From: Bullera alba
Lineage: Eukaryota > Basidiomycota > Tremellomycetes > Tremellales > Bulleraceae
Direction: 5' to 3'
Assembly (NCBI GenBank): GCA_001600095.1
Contig: BCIX01000002.1
Location: 1,612,001 to 1,676,000, forward strand
DNA: 64,000 nt
The notes under the pieces are model-generated. The model saw only the letters and a program-made list of their open reading frames with translations. It did not search any database and was not told the origin of the DNA. Made by a program: the position numbers and the translations under genes. Below, in pieces: positions 46,522-56,570 of the stretch (position 1 is its first letter; each line of letters opens with the position of its first letter).

Positions 46522-48932
46522 TCATCGGTGCGAGGCATCCTTTGCCAAAGCACTAGCTACACGGCTATGCGCACGTAGTTGCTTCCCATATATTATCAAC
46601 AAAATTGGCGCGGCTGCCAATACTGTCGCTATCGACGCGACGAGGGTGGATGCCTGCGGGTAGCCGAGTTTGACATACTACCCATCAAACGTCAGTGCGA
46701 TTTTCCCCAGATCATAATGCTGTGGTCTCGTTCTCACCATCTGCCTCGCGAACAGGGGGAAGGCGCCCGAGAAGATGTTTCTAGCAAAACTTTGAGCGGC
46801 CTGCGCAGATGACGAGTAAGTCTCATAAGCGTCAGCCAAGTAGTTGCTAAGGCTAACGTCAGCAATGACTCCTGTTGACCAACCGTCTCACTTACAAGAC
46901 GCCAGAGTACATGCAGTATATACCCCAGTTCCCAATCGTTAGGAAGATGGCCGGAACGATCCAGTGGATGTCGTCCCGTCCGCCAGTCCAAGCAAAGACA
47001 AAGGTTGATAATGGGAACATGAGCCCTCCGTAAGCTGCCCAATACAGTCGAGCTTCAGGAGGCGACTTTCCCTTGTTCTTCGGTTTGAGGGCGGCTCGGG
47101 CGTATAGGTATTCCTGGTGGTAATTCGATATGAATCCAAGTACTCCGCCGATCAAAACGGTGCTGCAGGAGTCAGCATTCTGTTTCAGTCCATGCTTGAG
47201 TCATTGTGCTGACAGCTCATGTGTCCAACGAGGCGTGGTGCGAAAAGCGACTAGACTCACAATTGCACAGAGCTCGCTTGTCCAACGTTCCAGCCGTATT
47301 GACTGAAGACGAGGATGTAACTCGTTCCCCCTAAAAACACACAGGCCCAGGCGAATGCAATCCAAGTTGACAACGCGGCCACTATAGGCTCCGTGACGAG
47401 ATACTCTGAAATCACAACGATCAGCAATCGTAGCTTCGACAGACCAGGCCTCGGCGTGGGCACGACGTACGGAAAGGCCGGATCGCGGTGATGGTCAACA
47501 ACGTCTTGAAACTCTTCTTCTGCAGTTCCGCCGCGCACATGTGCTTCACGCCCGTCTCTTTGGTGAGGCGCTTGGCCCTTCTAGAGAGCAGTACATCGCC
47601 TCTGGTCTCCCTCAGTACTAGGATGTTGAGTAGAATCGATACGCCAGCGAGGATCGCTTGGACCTGTTGGTAAGATCAGCCAGGAGATGGGCGAGCCCCA
47701 GATCAGACAGCGCACTCACCCCATAGCACCACTGAATGCCATGATACATCCCGATCCAGCCGAAGGCCCCCGCCCCAAGGGACTAAGCAGAGTGAGCAAT
47801 GTACTCGAGTCGAGCGGTGTTTGGGCTCAACCCAACTCACTTGTCCGACAAACACCATAAGTGCGAAGATGTTCATAGCTAGACCCCTATCTTCGGCATG
47901 GAACAGATCGGCGACAGTGCCGCCGACCATTGAGTTGCCCACTGAGGACGCCATGCCTTGCTAAAGGAATAACGTCAGCTGAAGTGTATGCTGGTGGACG
48001 TGGCCACTCACGAAGAACCGAGCGGTCAAGAGTCCTGCATACGAGTGGCTCGTCGCTTGAGGTATGAATAGCACGGCGTTACTATCGTCCAATGAGCTTC
48101 CAACCCCACAGCGTTCTCTGAGGCTAACCCACATGACTGATGTGACCTGATAGATGATATTTCGGCCATACTACAAAGAAGTCAGCTTGGCCTTTGAGTA
48201 GTATCGATGCATGACGCAGCTCACCACCTCGCTGATTGGGGCCAAAATCATTGGCGTGAAGCTGACAGACCACATCATGATGCTGAAACTGAGAATATAC
48301 TGGATCCGGCTAACACCGAACCATTCGGTGCCCCAAGTCGCCATGACTGTGGTCGAGGTACAGTTGATGGCAGTTGCCATTGTGATCACAGTGGCCACGC
48401 CGACAAATGAGTATTTCCGATGGTCTGGCCAATTGAAGGGGTTCTACACAAGATTGCGTGGCATCAGTAAAACCCTTGCCACAGAGGTACCGGTATGACC
48501 TACGTCCGGATCGCCTGGTAGCCAATCTATTATGACAATGTCCTCCTCCCCTTGGCCCAGATCCAATTTAATCCTCTTCTCATTCACCCCACCCCTGCCG
48601 TTCATTTGGTTCCTATGGTTCTCCTCTTTGCCTTCTCTAGACAGTCTCATCTCGAGCGAGTCCTCGTGACCATCCTTCTCTGCGGTGAACATTGTAGACG
48701 TCCCAGAGGGCAGTTCGTCGTCCTCGTTCCGATCGTACTCGTCGGTAGAGGAAGTCCGTCTCAGATGACTAGGTCCAGAGCGTCTCCTTTCCTCAATGAC
48801 TGGTGCCGATTGGGAGGGCGATCGTGACTTGTGATCTGAAGGTGTGTTCAAAGCTGTGTCAATTTCTACCTCAGAATCGACCTCTGCGGTGTCGATCTGG
48901 TGAGACAGAATGTTCGGGCGGGAGCGAGTCAT
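46522..48932 (-). CDS. MFS transporter, DHA1 (drug:H+ antiporter-1) type
   Basis: Eleven exons (48504..48932, 48225..48443, 48133..48170, 48012..48081, 47841..47960, 47720..47782, 47471..47663, 47261..47405, 46896..47162, 46738..46852, 46522..46677) encode 604 residues. About 140 disordered residues precede the motif WLPGDPDNPFNWPDHRKY, which marks fungal DHA1 exporters (polyamine/drug type). Recognisable segments include ATWGTEWFGVSRIQYILSFS, SFTPMILAPISEVYGRN (motif A region), AGLLTARFFQGMASSVGNSM and DLFHAEDRGLAMNIFALMVF. The second half has VLIGGVLGFISNYHQEYLY and WIVPAIFLTIGNWGIYCMY, giving about 12 spans. Expected at the plasma membrane; the substrate is not predictable. It converges with the dehydrogenase, stops 254 bp apart. 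Confidence 0.88.
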
Positions 48933-49798
48933 CGTGACGGATCTCTATCAAGTTGTGTGTGCAGCGAATACCAAGTTGAGGCTGCGATTGATCGTATGAT
49001 TGGAACAGTATGTGCTTCTAGAAGCTTGATCCCTCTCGGCACCTTTTGTTGATCCCTGGCTGTGAGCTGCCGCCAGAATGAGTACTCTTGCACACGACCC
49101 AGCTGGCTAATTCGCTATCTGTCGACTCACTAGTTGGTCAATTCGCTATTATCTACCCCACTCCTGGGTTTATTCGCTATCCTACACCTCATATCTCCAC
49201 TTTCCTCTCAACAATTGACAATCCAACGGTCGAGTCCGCCGGGCTTTACCGTTCGGCCTCGGCCCGATCGAGGGCGTACTCAGGGCTGATCATTATGGGC
49301 TCCACAGGGGCCGGGGCCGGCCGGAGGAGTCGAGTGGAGGCCAGAAGACTCTGATATCCGGCCGTAAGGCTCACTGAAGCCTGGAGATGTTCACCTTGCA
49401 AGGCCTTGCAACAGCTTGGAACATGCAGCAGCTGCCCTTCCAGCTGGCTACTCACACAGATCACAGGTGTAAAGGTCATATTGGACGAGGAGGAAAAGCT
49501 CACAACAGCTGTGTAGAGTTACGACGTTCTTGAGCTCAGCAGGAGAAGGGGAGCCGGGAGAGCAGGAGTCGCAAGCTTGATCAGGTGACCAAGCACTAGT
49601 CCAGTGGTGTAAACTCGGGGTAGAGTGTAGAGGCTACTCGGGGGTCAGGGCTACACACGACCCGGCTCATGCTCGGTCGCAGACCTAGGAGAAACGGATC
49701 CGAAGCAAGGACAGTAGCACAAGGAGAGCAAAGGAGAACGAACGCAAGTAGATACAGGATCGACCTGGAGGTGGGAGTCGCAAGTAGTCGCCAAGCTC
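48933..49798. other. Intergenic region upstream of MFS gene, 866 bp
   Basis: The proximal part must hold the promoter of the MFS gene on the - strand. No frame with protein features was found. It runs into the palindrome array at 49799. I looked for long terminal repeat ends or a duplicated target site around this stretch and could not define any. Confidence 0.4.
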
Positions 49799-50042
49799 GA
49801 CTACGGCCATAGTCAGCCACCGACTATGCCCGTATGTAGTCAGCCACCGACTATGACCATAGTCAGGGCCGACTGCAACCATAGTCAAGCTTGACTATGG
49901 CCACAGTCCTCCATAGTCGCCAAGATGACTATGACCATAGTCCTCCATAGTCAAGCTTAACTACGACCATCGTCAAGCTTAACTATGACCATAGTCAAGC
50001 TTGACTATAGCCATAGTCGCCAAGTTGACTATGACCATAGTC
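49799..50042. repeat. Array of ~10 copies of a 16-bp palindrome
   Basis: The unit GACTATGRCCATAGTC (7-bp inverted arms around a 2-bp centre) starts at 49799, 49822 (expanded), 49849, 49871, 49893, 49927, 49959, 49981, 50003 and 50027. Copies at 49849, 49927 and 50027 are identical; the others carry one to four changes, mostly kept symmetrical. Spacers are short and recurrent: AAGCTT three times, AGCCACC twice, GCCAAGTT once, and a longer CTCCATAGTC-containing spacer twice. The commonest period is 22 bp. This is a designed-looking cluster of a single dyad site rather than a microsatellite. Confidence 0.9.
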
Positions 50043-50082
50043 GTCCTAGGTATCATAGCTTGGTCTGTACAGTATATATAGC

Positions 50083-50090
50083 TGGTAGTG
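50083..50090 (+). promoter_or_regulatory. TATA box candidate
   Basis: TATATATA lies 41 bp after the last palindrome and about 320 bp before the ATG of the Cys-rich gene. It is the clearest TATA-like element in this region and, with the array, would form a compact promoter. The distance implies a leader of about 250-300 nt. Confidence 0.5.
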
Positions 50091-50412
50091 CATGGCCTGA
50101 TTGATGCTCTCCCAAGAATCAAACTACTGCCAAAGTACTCTTTCTGAAGCCCACTCGCCTTCGCTCGTCATCTGATCCTTCCGAGCTGCATCTAGGTCGA
50201 CTTCGCCCCTTCGTGACTGAGTCTCTCCTAGATCAAGTCTCGAGTCAGTGGTGATCTCCTTCTGATACACCCAAATCCGTCTTACAACCCTCCTCGCCCA
50301 TCCATCGCCTACATACCTCAGGGCCTGTCCTCGGTACCAGGTCGTAACATCCTTCCACATCACACACAAGTCGACCTTACCTTCCATCCCAACAACGACA
50401 GTCTCTCCAACC

Positions 50413-50781
50413 ATGGGCGTCGTGACCAAAGTGAACACCATTCCAACAGGGACTCTGGTGAGTGATCCGATGCTGTTGATGACTGACCTATGTAGGAGAT
50501 GGGGACCAATATGCATTGGTACAACCTGGTCCTCCTGCTGGGCAAGCCCGTCGAAGCCAAGTGCACTTGCTGTGCCGCTGTCACCACCGCACACGCCCAT
50601 TGCGTGCAGCTGGGCGCCGGAGCCCCGTGCTTGAGGTGCACGTCCTACGGCCATCAATGCTCATGTGTGCACAGGCTAGTAAAAAACGTGAGTTCAGTGA
50701 CCACCAATGATGTATTGTCGTTGACAGCCAGCAGGCGACTCGACCAGGAGGTCAAGCGGTCCATCCGATTCAAGTCTCTAG
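50413..50781 (+). CDS. Small Cys-rich protein, Zn2Cys6-like (96 aa), function unknown
   Basis: Three exons (50413..50457, 50496..50687, 50728..50781) with standard short introns (38 and 40 nt, GTGAGT donors) encode 96 residues. Eight cysteines fall at 38, 40, 41, 51, 60, 63, 70 and 72. Taking C38-x2-C41-x9-C51-x8-C60-x2-C63-x6-C70 the spacing is close to the fungal Zn2Cys6 binuclear cluster (C-x2-C-x6-C, linker, C-x2-C-x6-C). The second half APCLRCTSYGHQCSC matches that signature well, while the first half has three extra residues. Basic residues and a Ser-rich tail follow. There is no activation domain, signal peptide or membrane span. It may be a stand-alone DNA-binding or zinc-binding module. 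The - strand also has a long open frame here, so direction rests on the splice sites. Confidence 0.55.
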
Positions 50782-52046
50782 GTCGGACCTTCGAGTGATG
50801 CTGCTGGCCATGAAAAGGGGTGCCGAAGAGTGTAGCCGAACATACGTGGCCCACCATGCTACCACAGTCGTACAGAGGACCGCCTTGTTCGTCATTGTCG
50901 GCAGGCTCGATGCGCTTCTTCGGCTCCTCGAGGATTGACCCAATGGTCCATGGTGTGTGTTGATTTGAAGGCTCTTCTTGGGTTTGCCGTGGTTGCTAGT
51001 CAATAGCCTAGTTTTCTCTCTTGTAGTTTGGATTGAATGCTGCCGTGCTTATCTGTTTCGTGGTGGAATGCTGCTGAAGGTCGAAGGCGGTACTCATTTC
51101 AACGAAGTCCGCTAGAGTTCCGACCGTCCCGATCCGTCACCTCCCTCAATTCGCCCTCGTTTCATCCACCCCCCTACCATCTTTCCCCCCCGTCCTTCTT
51201 CTCAATGTAACCCACCAGGTACTAGGGAGACCATCATCCACACTTGTCGAGCGTGTCAAGAATGACCCACTTCACGATCAAGACTCAGAACACATTTTTT
51301 GCTGGACTTCCTCAACGTCAAGGCCGGAGGGCGAATTTCGAATGGGGCTGGGAACTCCGTTGCGTCGAACACGTTCACGCCAGAACCTGCAGCGGGGGTG
51401 AGACCTGGTGAAACGCGCTCGCGCCTGGCTTACCCAGGACGCGCCGGAGCAGGACCATGGATCAAAACGCCGGAGCCACATACACGAGAGTGAGACAACC
51501 AGTTGGGTATCGGCGAATTCGCATCGACCGATAAAATGATGATTCTGATTTCCTATAGTCCAACGGTCAACCAAAACGAACGGCTTTCCTGTAAGGTTAC
51601 CCAGTAACAGAGACAAGCAGTGCCGTGAGTGACTGGGGAACAGGCCTAGAAGCAAGTAGTCACCCCCAGCATCACTTCCGCGGGCGACTGGGGAACAGGC
51701 CAAGAAGCAAGCAGTGCCCTCAAGTCGCAAGCTCTCCCTCTGCTGTACCCGCGGATCGCATGTTCGATGTTGGTTGTGGACCCGAGATCGTCCGCCTGGC
51801 CACCGGTTGGTCTTCGAGTCCCATATCCCAATCCAGCCATCCCTCTCCGGCAATGGATATCTGTGCGGCCGCGCAGTGGGATTGACCAAACCTTTTTGCT
51901 TCGCCAAGGCTGCGATTGCGCGTATCTCCATGCGTCAAAGCTCAACGCGATCGTGTCATCAGTAGATGCGAGTAGTGGCGTGATTGCTGTTCCAAGCTGT
52001 ACCGATACATGCAGTGAAATCGTAAACCAATCTATGCGTGAAGCAT
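50782..52046. other. Intergenic region, 1265 bp, with a 30-bp direct repeat
   Basis: No gene with recognisable features was found between the Cys-rich gene and the RPA135 stop. A 30-bp direct repeat with two mismatches occurs at 51631-51660 and 51686-51715. C-rich runs lie around 51165-51205. A 217-codon frame on the - strand (51278-51931) has no domain, signal or family resemblance. Confidence 0.4.
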
Positions 52047-55000
52047 TTACGTGACTGTGACGTTGAGTCGGATGCCCATACACGCCATCTCCGCGCACAA
52101 CTAGGAGAGGGGTCAGCCATGATTCGGAAACAAAGCAACGATGAACTCACATATCTGAACACATCTGAAAAGAAGGACGATGACGATCAGCTATCGACTC
52201 CCACGGCTGCTCGACACCCCACTCACAAGGGATGGCAATGACGTCCATGTCACCTTTCCTCTCGCCTCTTACCACAACGCTCTCCTTCTTCTCATCTGGC
52301 TTCGCCCCACCAGATGCCGCTGCTAGGGCCTTGCGTTGATCCTCGCCCTCGTGGAGATCACAGATTCGGCAGTACTCCCCCTTGCCTTCCTTCCCGCTGA
52401 TCTCGTCGAATCCAAGGGAGACGAGACTGCCGCACTTCCTGCAGACCCAGGCCGTCGAGTAGTCGGAACAGTTCATCAATCGATCTTGCAGTAAGAACGA
52501 TGTTCCGTGCGCGATCAGAGCGTCTCTCTCCATCTCTCCGAATCGGATACCACCGGCTCGCTTTCGGCCCTGCGCAAAGCATCAGTGCTGCTCGAAAGTA
52601 AAGACAAGTCGTGCTTACCTTGACGGGCTGACGGGTCAATGGGTCAACTGGTCCAGTGGTTCGGACTTGGAACTTGTCGTTCACCATGTGTCTCAGTCTC
52701 TGGTAGTATACGAGACCAAGGTAGATGTCCGCGTGGAACTCTTCACCGGTGATACCGCTGTACATTGGCTCGTTACCGTGGTAGTTGTAACCGGCGGCCA
52801 GAAGCTGCTCGCCAAAGTACTCGGTAGGTCGATCTGCGTCAGAGAACCTGGTGAAGCACCATGAGCTAACGGTCTCCACAGCTCTCGTAGCTGACTCACT
52901 TGAAAGGCGTTGCGTCTTGAGCCATACCGTGCAATGCACCGGCCTTACCAGCGATACTCTCGACAAACATTCCGATCGTCATTCTCGATGGGAAAGCGTG
53001 CGGGTTGATGATGACGTCTGGCTGCATGCCACTCTCGGAGAATGGCATGTCGATCGCGGGGAACTTCTGACTGCAGACACCCTTTTGACCGTGTCTCGAC
53101 GAAAACTTGTCTCCAATGACCGGGGATCGAGGAATTCGCAACTTGATGTGAATCTTCTGCAACTCGCCCTCGGATCCAGAGTCTGGCCCCAAGAGTCGGA
53201 CCTCGTCGATGAACGCCGTCTCGTCGCCCTTGTACTTGTGATACTTGGTTCGACCGGAGATATCATCGGTGTAGGCGCAGAGCACATCACCAGCCTTGAC
53301 CCTGTTACCGACACGTGGTAGACCATCGTCGGTGACAAACTTCCTGACGTCATGGTCCTCTTTCACGTCCTTGCCAATACCAAAGTGGAGCGTAGGCTGA
53401 CCTGACTTTGTGTTTCCGACCACGTCTCGGAGGTCGAATATGTCGGACTTGTACACCGTTCCATATCCGAAACCTCGTTCGTGCGCCGACTTGTTCAAGA
53501 TCATTGCGTCTTCCATATCGTAACCGGTGTAGGAGATGACAGCGACGATGGCATTGGTGCCGTTGGGGAAGTTGTCGAACCCGTAGTGATTGTGCAGGTT
53601 GGGTCGCACGACTGGCGTTTGGCCTGATTGTAATCGGTACTGAGGCGTATTCAGCTCTGATGCTTGTCTCATGATCGCCTACTACTCACCATCTTGTTGT
53701 CGGTTCGTTTACTCAACGCGGTGGTCGGAGTTCCCATTGACTGCTTGCCCATTTGGCACTGCGTTTGCCCGTCAGCTGTCGCACGACCGCTTAAAACAGA
53801 ATCGAACTCACCTGGTACATATTTCTAGGCGACTGGTTGAAGTCGGAGAAAGGGGTCAAATTGGCAATCACACTGAGAATCGAAGTGGGGTCCAACTCGA
53901 CATGCGTAGACACGCCCTTGTCAATCTCCTCTTTCGTGCAAGCGACGTCCATGTACACCTGCTCGAACGTGCCCAAGTGGTCCAGCTGTCCGTTCTGGAG
54001 GTACGTGACAGGTCTCATCATTCGCGATCGCGAGCCGAATAGGTAAAGACCTGGATACTGTCCTCCCTTGGTGATGGGTACGTAGCCAATCTCAAGATCC
54101 AAGGGGACTCGCTTGTCACCAGTGGTCTTTAGATGTCGGAGGAGGTTGGCAAGGTATTTCGACTTTTGAGCCGAGGCGTATCCGATGACCTTTCCGTCAA
54201 GCTGTACGACGACCATGTTCTTGCCGTCAATGTTCGAGGCAAACACCTGCGTCATGCCATGCGCGGAGAGCAAAGATGCGATGTTCGAAGTATCTAGTGG
54301 ATCAGTAACAATCTTGCAAGTATGCGACAGATGGTTGAGGAGACCACAAGGCGAACCATCGGGCGTGTGCACAGGACACAAGAATCCCCAGGATTCAGGC
54401 AATAACTTTCGCACAGTCGTCGTCTTCAGCTCGGCAAAGAACGCTCCTCGATGGATACACCGGAAATGACTGAGGTATCGGTAGAAGTTGAGCTTCTCGG
54501 CCACGATCGTGTAACCCGATGTCTGCTGCAGATCCAATCCGGTAGGCGAGACTAGGTTTCCTGTTGCGAGGAAGTAGGACAGTTTCGAGCCGATATCCCA
54601 ATTGGTCTTCGCGAGGACGCCCTGGAAGTATCGAGCTGAGGCTTTGCGTCAACAAAAATGATACCAAACCTTGGGGAAGTACTCACGGGTATTGAAGTCG
54701 ACAGGCTTCCCTTGCCTAATGTCAAGTCTGACCTGAGCTTGCAACGAGTTCAAGCACTCGTCGAATCGCTCTTTGATGATCATTCCGTAGAGGAAACCGG
54801 GGAGTAGGACCTCATGGTGTTGAGGAGAATCTGGGTTGTCTGCGCAAGTCGCGCCCGACACCAACGAGTACAGCTTTCGGAGCATGAACCTAACAAAAGT
54901 AAGCCAACATCCTAGATCGTCGAAATGCACTCACAGAAGCATCCTGAACTTGTCACGAGGCGAAGGCAGATGGACCAGGACCACCTTTCTCAAAAGAAAG

Positions 55001-56227
55001 CCTCCAACGGCAGTGTTGCTCCAATCCTCCGGGCAGCCCAGCACTACACGGAATTTGTCTCCAAGGTAGTCCAAGCACTGCGCGCCAGTCTGCAATCCCC
55101 AAACCTTCTGCCCTCGTAGAAGCAGCTCGATACGATCCGTCAAGAAGGTGTTGTCGTATTCGCCCTGCACCAAGCCCTCGAAGATCTCCTTGTCACTGGG
55201 ATCCACTAATGCTTTGAGGACGAGCATCAATGGGATCATGTACTCCACTTTTCGCCATGCGAATCGAATGGTAGCTCCTCCAGAGGACAAGTAGTGGATT
55301 GTGTTTGTGCAAGCGGACTGATCAGGCCTAACACATCGGATCTGACATCCATAGGGCGTGTATCCAACTCCTCGCTTGGTGAACGACGGTCGATAGATGT
55401 TGAGCGGGTTGTGACGACGAGGGAGAATGAGATATCGAATGATCTTTTCGTTTCCGTTCACGATGAAGTAGCCTCCGAATGAGGATGACTCTTCGCCGTG
55501 CTTGACAAGCTCGGAAGATGGGAGATCTTTCAGGTTACACCTCATAGACTGAAGTCACCAAAAGATGAGCTTGTTCCCCTATAAGGGTATGTTACCAGAC
55601 TCACCCTGACCATGACCGGCAGCATGCCGCACTCTCGGATCTCCTCGTGCTCTCGGGCCGTCACACCGTCTTCATCGTGAATTCTCCACTTTATCGAGAC
55701 ACTGAGCTTTGACTTGTACGTCGTGAGACGCTCCCTAGCTTCCGAGGGAAAGATTCTTCTCTCCACAGCTAGCTTATCCCTATCCGAGACCAGTGGTTTC
55801 GAAAGCATGACCTTGTCGATTCGGTCTGAGTCGGATCAGCAAAAGCCGGAAGTACAGGTATATGCAGAATCGATGCCCACTCACAAGTGATCTTAGCACC
55901 AAAGGGCCTATTCTCATCCGGCTTGCCATCAAAGATGCTCTTCTCGCCAATATCCTCAACACCAAGCTGCATCAGGCCCTTGCCCTGACCAGCTACGCTT
56001 CCATCTCCGCCTTTGAACTCCTCTGCATTCTCAACGAGCGCATTGAAGGAGTCTAGATGAGGCCTGACTAGCTCGTCTAGCACTGGCACTTCCGACTGGT
56101 CGACAGGCGGATGTCGGAACGTCCTCTCTCGGGTGAGAGTGCGGAATGTGGTGTTGTCCTTGCCAGCTTGCTTGCGTTTGGAGGAAGAAGCTTGAGAGGG
56201 CGACAGGGGGTCGAAAGTGACAGCCAT
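52047..56227 (-). CDS. RPA135: RNA polymerase I second-largest subunit (A135)
   Basis: Eleven exons (55885..56227, 55605..55825, 54935..55548, 54687..54889, 53812..54635, 53690..53758, 52900..53639, 52619..52847, 52227..52569, 52151..52164, 52047..52100) encode 1217 residues, close to yeast A135. Signature blocks of the beta-type subunit are present: [88 protein letters not shown], and the C-terminal zinc site CRKCG with CRIC. The Pol I-type features are [16 protein letters not shown] and the end [20 protein letters not shown]. It forms the active-site cleft of Pol I with A190 and makes the 35S pre-rRNA. The penultimate exon is only 14 nt but restores the conserved YVFRY. Divergent from carboxypeptidase, 343 bp apart. 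Confidence 0.95.
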
Positions 56228-56570
56228 CTTGGTGCTCGCGGATGTAGCTGCAGGACCACCTATGCTGTATTTTGGGCTCGCGTTGCAGAGCTGCCAGGTT
56301 TGCTGCCCGTCTTGGTGATCACCGAGGAGACGAAAGATCTTCAAATTGGTACCCCGTTCAAAACTTTGATACCGTCAGCAAACCACGTGGCGATCCCTAT
56401 CGCAGGTTCGGAGTTCGCCGCAACACCCGAACCGGCCGGCACGGCGCCAACGATGCAACATGCGAGGCGGGATGGGTGGCCATGCCACTCGCACCGTACA
56501 CAATACCGTACAGGTCGTCTCTCTTTCAGCCCTGTAGTTCATCCTTCCTACCTCTGTTCATCCATCCAAG
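56228..56570. promoter_or_regulatory. Divergent promoter RPA135 / carboxypeptidase (343 bp)
   Basis: Both start codons face away from this stretch, so it must supply both promoters. The carboxypeptidase side is pyrimidine-rich (around 56520-56565). No specific operator was recognised. Confidence 0.4.

Noticed and set aside
49799..50042. CRISPR-like repeat/spacer appearance of the palindrome array
   Set aside because: The spacers are 6-18 nt and themselves repeated (AAGCTT), and the host is a eukaryote with spliced genes. It is a dyad-site array, not a CRISPR.
49500..50412. Solo long terminal repeat with enhancer repeats and TATA box
   Set aside because: The layout (repeats then TATA) would suit an LTR, but I could not find TG...CA ends, a target-site duplication or any element protein nearby.
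50124..50657. 177-codon frame on the - strand opposite the Cys-rich gene
   Set aside because: No domain or signal is seen, and the + strand has two canonical introns whose removal gives a cysteine pattern of known type. It is kept only as an alternative.
51278..51931. 217-codon frame on the - strand
   Set aside because: Its composition is irregular, there is no family resemblance, and it spans the direct repeat. It is probably a chance frame in GC-rich DNA.
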